Below, one piece after another: positions 1-9,317 of a stretch of 38,014 nt of DNA (position 1 is its first letter; each line of letters opens with the position of its first letter). The notes beneath the pieces were generated by a model. That model saw nothing but the letters and a program-made list of their open reading frames with translations, was not told the origin of the DNA and searched no databases. Origin of the DNA: an uncultured Verrucomicrobiota bacterium (GTDB taxonomy: Bacteria; Verrucomicrobiota; Verrucomicrobiia; Opitutales; Intestinicryptomonadaceae); assembly GCA_949287395.1 (NCBI GenBank), contig CASEFZ010000021.1, positions 1 to 38,014 of the forward strand. The letters run 5' to 3'. The translations under genes and the position numbers were made by a program.

Positions 1-1
1 C

Positions 2-2779
2 ATAAAGCCCGGAAACTCTTGGCAGAATATTTCCAAAACCATGCGCATTCAGGAGGACATAAAGAGCCCTGTCGGCATTTTTATAATTTTAAAAGGCGAA
101 GGAGATGTAGACTTTAAAAGCGTAAAAATAGACAGGTGCCCAGGCCCCAACGACGGAGACGATGTTTTGTTGGATGTCGACTTTACTAAGAACACCCGCG
201 ACCGCACAAGAAGCGATGTGGGGAAATTCAGAGGCGTCCTCCCGTCCGCCTGGGACCAAAATTTCACCAATTTCATGAAGGCCGACACCTCCACGGAAAT
301 CGCGGAAGAGGGCGGGAAGACCTTTATGCGCTTCAATGTGCATAAGGGCGCCCCGCAGTTTTGCGCCCAGTTGAAGAATATTGAGGCCGGGGAAAACTAC
401 CGCCTTACGGCCAACGTGAGAAATCGCACCGGCGGCGCGGTAAAAATGAGCCTGCGCATTATGCCCCCGCCCTATACGACCCTTACTGCCGGTCCCATAC
501 AGCCAACCGAGAAATGGACGAAGCAGACAATTCACTTTAAAGTGCCGGAAAACAAGCCGGAGCTTCCCGTGGCCCTAATGATGAACTTTGAAGAGGACGG
601 CGTGTTTGAGATAACCAACATGAAGCTTGAGAAGAGCGAGGGCGCCACCGAGATAATCAGGCGGCCTGCGGCAACTTCGCGTAATTATTTCAAAAGCACG
701 CGCCTTCCATTTGGCCTTCAGAGCGGATGGACGCTTCACAGAAATTATACTTATGGCGATGTTGCTCCGGCTGAAGGCATCAAGGGCCCGTCGGGAGAGG
801 CGCCGTTAAAACTGCAATCCCTGCAGGGAAAAAAGATAGGCATATGCAGCGAACCCTTTAACGTTGCAAATCCGAAACTTAGAAACGCCGTATCTTTCGA
901 CTACCGATCCGACGGGAAATATACCGCTCAGATATGGACACAAAACCGCCAAATAGCCTCAATCAACCTTCCCGCAACGGATTCCTGGAAGAGGGCCACG
1001 CTGCCGTTTAGGGCGCCGAAAGATTCTTGGGCGCTAACCTTGCGCATAGACGGCACAGGCACCATATTTTTGGATAGGTTCCGCGCGTCGAAAAATGACG
1101 GCGGCGGATACTCAACCGACGGCGAATGCGAAGTTGCGCTTTCAATTCCGAAGACTGAGACAAGCTGCGCGCGCATACAATTTACGGACGAAGCGCCCGA
1201 AGTGCTGTGCCGAGTTTTGGGTAACACTGACGGCGTAAAACTGAAGGCAAAAGTTGTCAACATATACGGGGAAAGCAAAGATATTCCCGACATTGAAATT
1301 TCAAAAGCCGACCCTACCGCCCGAATAAGCTATCTCCTATTCCCGGAAAGGCCGCTCGGGCAATTTAGGGTGGAAGTGCAGGCTTTTAAAAACGCAACTG
1401 CGGTGTCGCCGGTAAACGAAATTATCGTAACGCGCCTGGAGCGCCCAAGATACTGGGGCAAAGACGCCCCCGATTCCCCATTCGGCATACACGTAATGGC
1501 CTCCAATGCCTCTCTAAAGGCGGTTAAGGCCGCCGGGGTGAATTGGGCGCGCCTTCACGACGCCGGCGCGGAGTACATCGGCTGGTTCTGGCTCGAGCCG
1601 AAAAAAGGGAAATGGGAATTCCGCGACGACGACATCAATGCGTACCGCAAAAACCACTTAAAGATTTTCGGCCAGTTTGGCACTGCCCCAAAATGGGCAA
1701 GTTACCTTTCAAAAGTCGATACCGGCAGAAATTACATCACCTACCACGACCGCTATTTTAGGCCGGTGAACATGGAGGATTTCCAAAATTATGTCCGCAC
1801 TGTCGCGTCGCGCTACAAGGGCGTCATAGACGACTGGTTCGTTTGGAACGAACCGTGGAATATTGAGTGGTGGGCGGTGGATTTCGACAAGAATTCCGAC
1901 AGGTCGCACGGATACATCACAAGTAAAAATCCCCAAGCCGATTTTGCGGGGATAATGAAGGCTGCCTATGAGGCTGCAAAAGAGGTCAATCCAAATGCGA
2001 AGATATCTGGGTTTAACACGACATCCGGCCTTGGGGGAGAGCGCTGGACAAAGGGCGTTTACGACGCCGGCGGGCTCAATTTCTGCGACATTGTTGACTT
2101 CCACTTCTACACTCCGCGAACGACAGGATATCCCGACGACGCATGCGAGAACTCCTATGCCGAAGCTACGGGGTACATTGTCAAAAAGAACGGTTCAATA
2201 GGCAAGCCCGTCTATATGTCCGAAGGCCAAGGCGCCTGCACGGGCGGCGCCAGCGGAGACGATACGATGCGCTATGCCGGCATGTACAAGCACACCCTCC
2301 CGTGGAACAACACTGAAAACTACACTATCCTTGCCGACAAGACCGTCCGCTACATAGTTTCCATGCTAAGCTGCGGTGTTAAGAAAGTTTTCCTCTACAC
2401 ATCGCACGGCTACGGAGACTTTTCGACCGCCCCAAATTACCTTGTCATGTTCTGTGCAGACGGATATGCGCACCCGATGCTTGTGGCGCACTCCGCCATG
2501 GCTTTTAGGCTTGAGGGCCTGCAATTTAGCCATCGCAAGAAGCTTGCGGAAGGGCTGTGGGCCTATATATTCTCGGACGGGAAGAGGTCCGTGGCCGTCA
2601 TTTCCGGCAGGCGCGAGGCAAAAGGCACAAAGTTGAATTGCTCCATAGGCGGCGCCAAGGTTTACGATTTGTACGGCAATGCCCAAAAGCTTCCCGCAAC
2701 ATTTAATGCGACGGTGTGCTACGTGGAGGCACCTGTCGGCGCCGACAAGCTTGGGGAATCTCTGTCGGCAAAAAAATAG
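2..2779 (+). CDS. Clan GH-A glycoside hydrolase (GH39/GH5-like), multi-domain, 5' end outside window
   Basis: The frame is open to the left edge: codons before the first ATG (base 41) continue a beta-sandwich-like sequence ending in GEGDVDFKSVKID, so the true start lies outside the window. Numbering from that ATG, residues about 1-30 look like the end of a carbohydrate-binding sandwich, about 40-200 and 215-350 like two further jelly-roll modules, and 360-460 like an Ig-like sandwich. Residues about 480-800 form a TIM barrel starting at SPFGIHVMA, and a small beta domain closes the protein. The clan GH-A acid/base Glu is E604 in WNEP and the likely nucleophile is E728 in YMSEGQG, so the mechanism should be retaining. 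GH39/GH5 membership is by resemblance; the substrate is unknown. An export signal would be in the missing part. The gene ends in a double hairpin and stands alone before the symporter gene. Confidence 0.85.
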   Translation: MKPGNSWQNISKTMRIQEDIKSPVGIFIILKGEGDVDFKSVKIDRCPGPNDGDDVLLDVDFTKNTRDRTRSDVGKFRGVLPSAWDQNFTNFMKADTSTEIAEEGGKTFMRFNVHKGAPQFCAQLKNIEAGENYRLTANVRNRTGGAVKMSLRIMPPPYTTLTAGPIQPTEKWTKQTIHFKVPENKPELPVALMMNFEEDGVFEITNMKLEKSEGATEIIRRPAATSRNYFKSTRLPFGLQSGWTLHRNYTYGDVAPAEGIKGPSGEAPLKLQSLQGKKIGICSEPFNVANPKLRNAVSFDYRSDGKYTAQIWTQNRQIASINLPATDSWKRATLPFRAPKDSWALTLRIDGTGTIFLDRFRASKNDGGGYSTDGECEVALSIPKTETSCARIQFTDEAPEVLCRVLGNTDGVKLKAKVVNIYGESKDIPDIEISKADPTARISYLLFPERPLGQFRVEVQAFKNATAVSPVNEIIVTRLERPRYWGKDAPDSPFGIHVMASNASLKAVKAAGVNWARLHDAGAEYIGWFWLEPKKGKWEFRDDDINAYRKNHLKIFGQFGTAPKWASYLSKVDTGRNYITYHDRYFRPVNMEDFQNYVRTVASRYKGVIDDWFVWNEPWNIEWWAVDFDKNSDRSHGYITSKNPQADFAGIMKAAYEAAKEVNPNAKISGFNTTSGLGGERWTKGVYDAGGLNFCDIVDFHFYTPRTTGYPDDACENSYAEATGYIVKKNGSIGKPVYMSEGQGACTGGASGDDTMRYAGMYKHTLPWNNTENYTILADKTVRYIVSMLSCGVKKVFLYTSHGYGDFSTAPNYLVMFCADGYAHPMLVAHSAMAFRLEGLQFSHRKKLAEGLWAYIFSDGKRSVAVISGRREAKGTKLNCSIGGAKVYDLYGNAQKLPATFNATVCYVEAPVGADKLGESLSAKK

Positions 2780-2784
2780 CGGCC

Positions 2785-2842
2785 AAGGCGCCGGCATTTG
2801 CCGGCGTCTTCTGTTAACGTGCGCCCAGAAGGGGCGCGTTTT
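2785..2842 (+). terminator. Two tandem hairpins after the GH-A hydrolase gene
   Basis: The first hairpin pairs 2785-2795 with 2800-2810 (11 bp, one G-U pair, loop ATTT). The second pairs 2821-2826 with 2832-2837 (6 bp GC stem) and is followed by TTTT at 2839-2842. The first stem starts only six bases after the stop codon. The arrangement suits transcription termination of the hydrolase gene, although the T-tract is short. The roughly 200 bases from 2843 to the next start show no gene. Confidence 0.6.
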
Positions 2843-3047
2843 GGCGGCGGATAAATTTCAAAATGCCCCTTTAAAATTGGCATAAGACACGCGGGTTTGG
2901 CAGCCATGGCGAAGCTTTGCCGCGCAGCCCACTCAGTATTGGCGGGCGCAGCTTTCGCGCGCAAGCCGCAAAGAAAGAGTTTCGGCCGCGCAAAACGCTT
3001 TTTTGTTGCGGCAGGGAAAATATTGAAATATTGACTTTTCAAATTTT

Positions 3048-4799
3048 ATGAAGTCGGAAAACTGGAGTTCACGTGTTGGGGTAATACTCGCCGTGGCGGG
3101 AAGCGCCGTTGGGCTGGGAAACTTTTTGAAGTTCCCCGGTCAGGTTGCCCTTTACGGAGGCGCGGCGTTTATGATAGCGTACGTAATCTCCTTCTTTATG
3201 GTGGGGATTCCGATTTCCATACTGGAGTGGACTATGGGGCGTTACGGCGGCGCGGCAGGATACAATTCCGCACCCGGAATATTGGGATATGTCTGCTCCA
3301 GCAAGAAAATGGCCTATTTCGGCATTCTCGGCGTGACGCTTACGCTGGTGATATATTGCTATTACGTATACGCTGAGGCGTGGTGCCTGGGATACGCATT
3401 CAACTTTCTGTTGGGCAACCTAAACTTTTCCAGCGTAGAAGAATCCGGCAAGTTTTTTGGAAACTTCATAGGCGCCGGCGAAAATGGATCAGCCATAAAA
3501 TTCGGCATAAGCGGCGTCTTGATATTTTTGGTGTTCTCTTTCCTGCTGAACTTCTGGATGATTTACAGGGGGGTTTCAAAGGGCATAGAATTTTTTTGCA
3601 AGTATGCGATGCCAACGCTCATCATAATAGCGTTGATAATGGTGGTCAGAGTGTTGACATTGGGGAATATCTCGCCGGAGCACCCTGACAGGTCGGTTCA
3701 GCAGGGGCTCGGGTTTATGTGGAATCCCGAGAAGGTCATTCTGGAGAGAATGGACCAAAATAGCGGAGAGTGGGTATTTGAAAAAAGGCTGGTTGGCAAC
3801 GACGAAATAAAGCGCGCGGAGGAAAACATTCAAATAAAGGCCTCCGCATGCGACGGCTCGGATCCGTTGAGAATAAAGCGCATAGGGCTGGGGGAACAAT
3901 TGGCTAACCCCTCAATTTGGATCGCGGCAGCCGGACAGGTGTTTTTCAGCCTCACAATAGGCTTTGGGCTGATAATGACCTACGCAAGCTACCTGCGAAA
4001 GCGCGACGACATTGTATTAAGTTCGCTTACCTCGTGTAGCGCGAACGAATTTTGCGAAGTGTGCCTCGGCGGACTGATAACCGTACCGCCGGCGGTTGCG
4101 CTGTTCGGGGTGTCGGGGGTTGTGGGCGCGGGGCTGAGCCTTTTCGACCTCGGGTTTAAAGTGCTTCCGATGTTCTTTTTGTCGCTTCCTCTGGGGTGGC
4201 TGTTCGGCTTCCTGTTCTTTATTTTGCTGTATTTGGGAGCGGTGACGAGCTCGCTGTCAATGCTTCAGCCAAGCCTGGCGTTTTTGGAGGAGGCAACAAA
4301 CATGCGCAGAAGCCTTGCAACCATAATACTTGGCATGATGGCAACTTTTCTAACTGGGTTTGTCGTGTATTTTTCGGCCGACCTGAAGGCCATGGACACA
4401 TTCGATTTCTGGATGGGGCAAGTTGCCATATACATTTTCGCAATGGTTTCCACCATAGCATTCGCGTGGAAGTTCGGCGCGGACAGGGGAATTAAAATGG
4501 CCAACGAAGGCTCTCTTATAAAGGCCCCAAAAATTCTCGGATGGGTGATAAAGTATATTACTCCGGCATTTCTGCTGACAATTTTTCTGCTGTGGATATG
4601 CAAAGACGTCCTTGGCATCATGGGCGACGGAAAGGTGAGTGTGTACATACTCGATTTAATCGGCAGCCCCGAACATCCCGTAAACAAGGTGTCGGTTGTT
4701 TCGGTTGCAGCCATGGCTGGCATTTACGCATTCTATGCGCTAATTTTGTCAAAGTCTAAAAAGTACGATAAATTCAAGCGCGAAAGGAAGGCAGGTTGA
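3048..4799 (+). CDS. Sodium:neurotransmitter symporter (NSS/SLC6) family transporter
   Basis: A 583-residue inner-membrane protein. The N-terminus carries the NSS hallmark of TM1: NWSSRVGVILAVAGSAVGLGN followed closely by FP, where the unwound helix binds substrate and sodium. The later AAGQVFFSLTIGFG segment matches TM6. About 12 hydrophobic segments are visible, as in LeuT. These transporters use the sodium gradient to import amino acids or similar amines; the substrate here cannot be read. Between about residues 225 and 285 there is a hydrophilic, charged stretch (NPEKVILERMDQ to IGLGEQL) that is longer than in LeuT. The stop is followed after one base by a MetS-like small subunit, which suggests a two-component MetPS-type system. 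No clear Shine-Dalgarno precedes the ATG. Confidence 0.9.
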   Translation: MKSENWSSRVGVILAVAGSAVGLGNFLKFPGQVALYGGAAFMIAYVISFFMVGIPISILEWTMGRYGGAAGYNSAPGILGYVCSSKKMAYFGILGVTLTLVIYCYYVYAEAWCLGYAFNFLLGNLNFSSVEESGKFFGNFIGAGENGSAIKFGISGVLIFLVFSFLLNFWMIYRGVSKGIEFFCKYAMPTLIIIALIMVVRVLTLGNISPEHPDRSVQQGLGFMWNPEKVILERMDQNSGEWVFEKRLVGNDEIKRAEENIQIKASACDGSDPLRIKRIGLGEQLANPSIWIAAAGQVFFSLTIGFGLIMTYASYLRKRDDIVLSSLTSCSANEFCEVCLGGLITVPPAVALFGVSGVVGAGLSLFDLGFKVLPMFFLSLPLGWLFGFLFFILLYLGAVTSSLSMLQPSLAFLEEATNMRRSLATIILGMMATFLTGFVVYFSADLKAMDTFDFWMGQVAIYIFAMVSTIAFAWKFGADRGIKMANEGSLIKAPKILGWVIKYITPAFLLTIFLLWICKDVLGIMGDGKVSVYILDLIGSPEHPVNKVSVVSVAAMAGIYAFYALILSKSKKYDKFKRERKAG

Positions 4800-4800
4800 C

Positions 4801-4983
4801 ATGACTATCGGCGGCTGGATAACATTCTCCCTCTCTGTGGGCGCTTTTACCGCGCTCTTTGTCTGGTGCATATATATGGTAATAACGGCCAAGAAAAACC
4901 CGGACGACAAAATGGTGGGGTTTTCCGATATAAACTCTGAAATGGACATGAAAATAGAGCGCGAAGACACACGCGTCAGATAG
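4801..4983 (+). CDS. MetS-like small subunit of NSS transporter
   Basis: A 60-residue protein with one transmembrane helix (about residues 5-28, FSLSVGAFTALFVWCIYMVIT) followed by a charged cytoplasmic tail rich in Asp, Glu and Lys. Its length, topology and position directly behind an NSS transporter match the MetS family. In Corynebacterium MetPS the small subunit is required for methionine and alanine uptake by the large one. Only one base separates it from the transporter stop, and an AGG lies six bases before its ATG, so translation is probably coupled. Sequence identity with MetS itself cannot be judged by eye; the call rests mainly on context. Confidence 0.7.
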   Translation: MTIGGWITFSLSVGAFTALFVWCIYMVITAKKNPDDKMVGFSDINSEMDMKIEREDTRVR

Positions 4984-5603
4984 GCGCCTTTTTTCCCGCG
5001 CGGCGAATCTTAGTTTTTGCTAAAAAAACGCATAGCCGCAACCACATAAAAAATTTCCGGGGTCCGAAAGACCCGCATAAATGCGCAAACAGAGGCAAAA
5101 TTTTTTTCGATTTTTCAAAAAGCCTGTGTTTATGCGCGTATTTAACGCGAAGAAACACAAAGGAAAGTTTGTCTCTGGCAAGGTATAACGCGAAAAAACA
5201 CAATGGAAAATTTAGCCATGACAATCTTTAGCCAGACGCCGACCCGCCCAATCTGCACGCAGGCTTTCAAGGCTATCGCCCATGGCTTTTAAGGAATGCA
5301 GATGGTAAATTCTTATCCGCCCAACACGACGATAATCGGCAGGCATGGCGCACCCGCGCACCGCCAAAGTTTGGCAATTTTCAAATAAGGCCGCCAAAGA
5401 AAAATTAAAAAATTCCCCTTGCGCCCTGAATTTCCCGAAGTTGTGGGCGGAAAGCAACACAAGTGCCCCGCGCGCGCAGCGCAAATATTCCGCCGGCATA
5501 AGTCAAAAATTAGACGCACACCACAAAGCACGCCACAACTGGAGACAGGCCCTATGAGAGTCTTCAAACCGCCGCACCAAAAACTCCAACCCGCCCGGCA
5601 AGT
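4984..5603. other. 620-base region without a convincing gene
   Basis: This region lies between two convergent units (the symporter pair on + and topB on -). Short open frames occur on both strands (for example 5212-5499 minus and 5345-5557 plus), but none has a recognisable family, a good ribosome binding site or the ATA-rich codon use of the neighbours. A small hairpin (stem 5060-5064 with 5070-5074) and an imperfect direct repeat at 5143-5213 are the only structures seen. It may hold decayed sequence. Confidence 0.5.
5143..5213. repeat. Imperfect direct repeat, two 28-base copies
   Basis: Copy one (5143-5170) and copy two (5186-5213) both begin TAACGCGAA and end in GGAAA followed one base later by TTT. 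They differ at three positions over 28 bases and are separated by 15 bases. The start-to-start distance is 43 bases, about four helical turns. Function unknown. Confidence 0.6.
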
Positions 5604-8099
5604 TTATTTTTTGGGCGCCGCAGATTTCCCCGAAGATTTATCAGGGCGCGTTTTCCTCGCAAATTCAAAAGATATGCTTCCGCGAGGATCCAACACCAAA
5701 GAAGCCGAAAATTTCTTGTTAGTACGCTTTGAGACAAAGTCGTCTATAACCGGCGTCTTCCCTATATTTATAAGAGAGTCTATCTCTGCCCGCGTTATTG
5801 CGTGGGAAAGCATCACCTTCCCGAACCTGAAAGAGCACTTGTGCCCGGACTTGTTGCGGCATACATAGGCGTTTTCCGTGGCAACAAGCTCTCCGTCTTT
5901 GCACTCGCACAAGCCCATAGCCGACCTCGGGCAGCGCCCCACAACCTCGGCATCGTCGAGATTCTCCGGGGCGCGGCGCGCCTCCGTATCGCCTTCGCCA
6001 AACTGAAATTTGATCGCAAAATTTTCGTCAAGCTTAAGAGACGCCGAATACGGCCTTCCAAGCTTGCTCTTGAAGCCGTCTAAAGGACCAACCTTGCCCT
6101 TTGTCACAAGCTCCCTGACCTCCTGCTCGCTGATCTTTCTGTTCCCTATTGTTTTATATACCGTAAACTTTCCGTCCTTAGACTTGTAGGCCCTAAAAGT
6201 TTCCAGCAGATTGCTTCCGTCTATGGGGCTTGGAATATCGGTCTCGCGGGTCTCAACGGAGTCTTCCTTGAAGTCCCGCGCCTTCTCTACTATTTCGCGC
6301 GTCAGGCCCGCTATGCCCTTCATAAATTCACCTCTTGAGAGCTCGTTGCGCTCTATGCGGCGAAGCTTTTGCTCCCACTCGCCCGTCATGACGGGGCTTG
6401 TCAGCGCGTCCACAGACAACACCTTCAGAAATTTTATCAGGCTGTCCGCGCGCGTTGTGGGAACAAGATCCCTACGGTCCCTCTCTATAAACTTGTGGGA
6501 AATTAAAGTCTCTATAATCTGTGCTCGCGTAGCCGGCGTTCCAAGGCCATTTTCTTTCATGGCCTCGGCAAGTTCTTCGTCGTCCAAAAGCTTCCCCGCC
6601 CCTTCCATAGCGGAAAGCAAGGTTGCCTCAGTATAGCGCGCCGGAGGCTTTGTGGCCTCCTCCTTAAGCTTTACATCTACAATCTTCGCCTGCTCCTGGG
6701 GAAATGCCAGCGGCGGTATCAAATCTTTGTCGGCAGCCTCCTTGTCATACACGTCAAGCCAGCCAGGAACACGCAACACCTTGCCTTCGGTGCGGAAAAC
6801 ATGGGGCCCAACAGCGGTTATGCGTACCGTGACACTATACTGCGCCTCTGGATAAAATGCCGCTATGAAACGACGCACAACCATGTCGTATATCTTGCGC
6901 TCGTCGTCATTGAGGTGCTTCGGCTTCATGCCAGTTGGAATTATGGCAAAGTGGTCGCTTACCTGCTTATTGTCAAAAACCCTCTTGGTGGCCTTCTGCA
7001 CATATCCCTGCGATACCGCCCTTTCAGCATGAGGCCCATAGACGCCGTCCAAGTCACCCAAAGTGGATAAGACCGTCTGTCGGTAATCCTCCGGAAGAGC
7101 CCTGCTGTCGGTTCGCGGATAGGTTATAAGCTTGTGCTTTTCGTACAATGATTGAGCCAAGCTTAAGGTTCTTCCGGCGCTGTATCCAAATTTATTGTTT
7201 GCCTCGCGCTGAAGAGTCGTCAAATCGTAAAGCCTGGGCGCCGTCTGCTTGGAAACGGTATTTTTGTCGCTAACCTTTGCGGTATCAACCTTGCGGACAT
7301 CCAACAAAACCGCCTCGGCGTCAGGGTGCTTCCAAATTCTGTCGGCCTTGTCCAATGGAGACTTCTCAGACTGCTTGAAATCCGGCCTCTGGTATACCCC
7401 TTCATACTCGCCGTTCTCTATCTTGAAGCGCGATATAATCTTCCAGTAAGGCTTCGATTTGAAACTCTGAATCTCGCGCTCGCGCTCCACTATCATAGAC
7501 AAAGTCGGCGTCTGAACCCTGCCTACCGACGCTAAATTCTTGCCGCGTGCACCGTACATTCTGCTGGTTATTGCGCGCGTGCCGTTTATCCCCACAAGCC
7601 AGTCAGACTCGCTCCGGCAACGCGCCGCGTCCTGAAGCGACGCCATCTGCTCCTGGCTGCGGAGATTCTCAAACGCGTTCAATATAGACGCCGGCGTCAT
7701 CGACGAAACCCACAACCTAAATCTCGGAAGTTTGCACTTTGTGATTTCGTAAATATATGTGAAAATCAATTCGCCCTCGCGCCCGGCATCGCAGGCGTTT
7801 ATAACGGCGTCCACATCCTTGCGCCCCATCAGCTTCTTGAGGTCCGCCAGCTTCTTCTTTGTTTTTTCTATCGGCTTTAACTCAAATTTCTCCGGTATTA
7901 TCGGAAGGGTTGAAAGAGACCACCTGGCGTATTTTTTGTCTATGTCGGCCGGCATCGCAAGCTCCACAAGGTGCCCCACCGCCGACGTTATGACGTATCC
8001 GTCGTTCTCGTAGAATTCGCCGTTCTTTTTTGCCCCGCCCAAAACGCGGGCTATATCGGCGGCAACTGACGGCTTCTCCGCTATGATTAGTTTCTTCAT
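5604..8099 (-). CDS. topB: DNA topoisomerase III
   Basis: An 831-residue type IA topoisomerase that passes single strands through a transient break. The N-terminal Toprim domain begins KKLIIAEKPSVAADIARVLG and contains DAGREGELIF, which binds magnesium. The catalytic tyrosine is Y327 in ITYPRTDSRAL. SVGRVQTPTLSMIVERE is the family signature next to the central gate. The C-terminus has two copies of the topoisomerase C-terminal repeat (about 680-725 starting ISEQEVREL, and 765-815 starting ITRAEIDSL), each with an F.SK....YSASL or FSASL core. A short cysteine-containing stretch between them (CPRSAMGLCEC, then C and C) resembles a degenerate zinc-binding element. Length is somewhat above E. coli TopB. 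The stop lies 37 bases beyond the last recognisable strand, leaving a short basic tail. It follows the aminotransferase gene by 68 bases. Alternative: TopA, but the motif order and repeats favour TopB. Confidence 0.93.
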   Translation of the reverse strand: MKKLIIAEKPSVAADIARVLGGAKKNGEFYENDGYVITSAVGHLVELAMPADIDKKYARWSLSTLPIIPEKFELKPIEKTKKKLADLKKLMGRKDVDAVINACDAGREGELIFTYIYEITKCKLPRFRLWVSSMTPASILNAFENLRSQEQMASLQDAARCRSESDWLVGINGTRAITSRMYGARGKNLASVGRVQTPTLSMIVEREREIQSFKSKPYWKIISRFKIENGEYEGVYQRPDFKQSEKSPLDKADRIWKHPDAEAVLLDVRKVDTAKVSDKNTVSKQTAPRLYDLTTLQREANNKFGYSAGRTLSLAQSLYEKHKLITYPRTDSRALPEDYRQTVLSTLGDLDGVYGPHAERAVSQGYVQKATKRVFDNKQVSDHFAIIPTGMKPKHLNDDERKIYDMVVRRFIAAFYPEAQYSVTVRITAVGPHVFRTEGKVLRVPGWLDVYDKEAADKDLIPPLAFPQEQAKIVDVKLKEEATKPPARYTEATLLSAMEGAGKLLDDEELAEAMKENGLGTPATRAQIIETLISHKFIERDRRDLVPTTRADSLIKFLKVLSVDALTSPVMTGEWEQKLRRIERNELSRGEFMKGIAGLTREIVEKARDFKEDSVETRETDIPSPIDGSNLLETFRAYKSKDGKFTVYKTIGNRKISEQEVRELVTKGKVGPLDGFKSKLGRPYSASLKLDENFAIKFQFGEGDTEARRAPENLDDAEVVGRCPRSAMGLCECKDGELVATENAYVCRNKSGHKCSFRFGKVMLSHAITRAEIDSLINIGKTPVIDDFVSKRTNKKFSASLVLDPRGSISFEFARKTRPDKSSGKSAAPKK

Positions 8100-8167
8100 C
8101 CCAAAAGCTCAATACCCAGGTTAAAAAAAAGCGCGCACGCGCACGGCGCGCACGCCACGTCCAAACG

Positions 8168-9250
8168 CTACTTACCCAAGTAATTTGGAAGTATCCCGTC
8201 TATGTTGTCGAGAAGCTCGCGCATTGTGTCGGGAGTTTCGTCGCCCATATTCGATATGCGGAATGTCTTGCCCTTCAGCTTGCCGTACCCGCCGTCGAAC
8301 ACCATGTGGCACTTCTGCTTGAGCTCCGCCAACAGCCCGGGAAGGTCTACATTCAAATTGTTCTGGAAACAATTCAAAGATACCGAACCGTACTTCTCCT
8401 CGGGGAACAATTTAAACCCGTGACCGTAGGCCCACTGGCGGACAATCCTGTTGTTCTCAAGATGGCGCGCATACCTGTTCTCCAAACCTTCCGAAAAGAT
8501 GTCGTCAAGCTTGCTCTGCAACGCGTATATCAGCGATATTACCGGCGTGGACGGAGTCATCGACTTCTCCATATTCTTCTTGAATTCCAAAAAGTCGAAA
8601 TAATAGCCCCTTCCCGAAACCGACTCAGCGCGCTCCAACGCCCGCTGGGAAACCGCCAAGAACGACAATCCCGGAGGTATGGCCAAAGCCTTCTGGCAGC
8701 CGGTCACCATCACGTCTATGCCAAGCTCGTCCTTCTTTATCGGAAGCGCGGAAAACGAACTGACCGTGTCTACTATGCTTATAACCTCCGGATACTTCCT
8801 TATCACAGACATCAGAGCAGATATGTCGCTCATCGTTCCGGTGGAGGTCTCGTTGTGTATTATTGTGACGGCGTCGTACTTCCCGGTGGAAAGCTCTTTG
8901 TCAAGAGCTTCCGGATCCACCGGCTTGCCCCAGTCAAACTTCAGCTCCGCGGCCTCTTTGCCGCAGCGCTTGGAAACGTCGTACCACTTGTCGGAAAACG
9001 AACCGTTGCAGCAGTTTAATACCGCCTTGTTGCAAACGTTGCGTATGGCGCCCTCCATTATCCCCCAAGATGAGCTCGTGCTCAAATATACGTCGCCTTC
9101 CGTGTAGAAAAGCTGCTTTAGGCGCGGCATGACATCATCGACAAGGTTTGTGAAGTCTTTGCTCCTGTGTCCAACAATGTGGGCAGACATCGCCTTGTAC
9201 GTTTTTTCTGAAACCTCTATCGGTCCCGGTATGAACAGTTTGTATGACAT
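8168..9250 (-). CDS. Class V (AGXT-type) pyridoxal-phosphate aminotransferase
   Basis: A 360-residue fold-type I PLP enzyme of the alanine-glyoxylate / serine-glyoxylate aminotransferase family. Visible marks are FIPGPIEV at the start, GHRSKDF in the substrate-binding loop, HNETSTGT, the PLP-stacking Asp D161 in DTVSSFSALP and the Schiff-base lysine K187 in TGCQKALAIPPG. Family members transfer amino groups between alanine, serine, aspartate or phosphonates and glyoxylate or pyruvate; which one applies cannot be read from sequence. It starts 67 bases downstream of panD on the same strand and may share its transcript, but any link to beta-alanine metabolism is only a suggestion. No strong Shine-Dalgarno is seen before the ATG. 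Confidence 0.85.
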   Translation of the reverse strand: MSYKLFIPGPIEVSEKTYKAMSAHIVGHRSKDFTNLVDDVMPRLKQLFYTEGDVYLSTSSSWGIMEGAIRNVCNKAVLNCCNGSFSDKWYDVSKRCGKEAAELKFDWGKPVDPEALDKELSTGKYDAVTIIHNETSTGTMSDISALMSVIRKYPEVISIVDTVSSFSALPIKKDELGIDVMVTGCQKALAIPPGLSFLAVSQRALERAESVSGRGYYFDFLEFKKNMEKSMTPSTPVISLIYALQSKLDDIFSEGLENRYARHLENNRIVRQWAYGHGFKLFPEEKYGSVSLNCFQNNLNVDLPGLLAELKQKCHMVFDGGYGKLKGKTFRISNMGDETPDTMRELLDNIDGILPNYLGK

Positions 9251-9317
9251 AGCTAACTATTTTGTTAAAATATTGTTTAAAAGGTAAAAAAAACGCCAAC
9301 CCTCAAAAGCCAACGCA

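Noticed and set aside
5212..5499. 95-residue minus-strand frame in the gap before topB
   Set aside because: No ribosome binding site, no known motif and no ATA preference; other frames of similar length overlap it on both strands.
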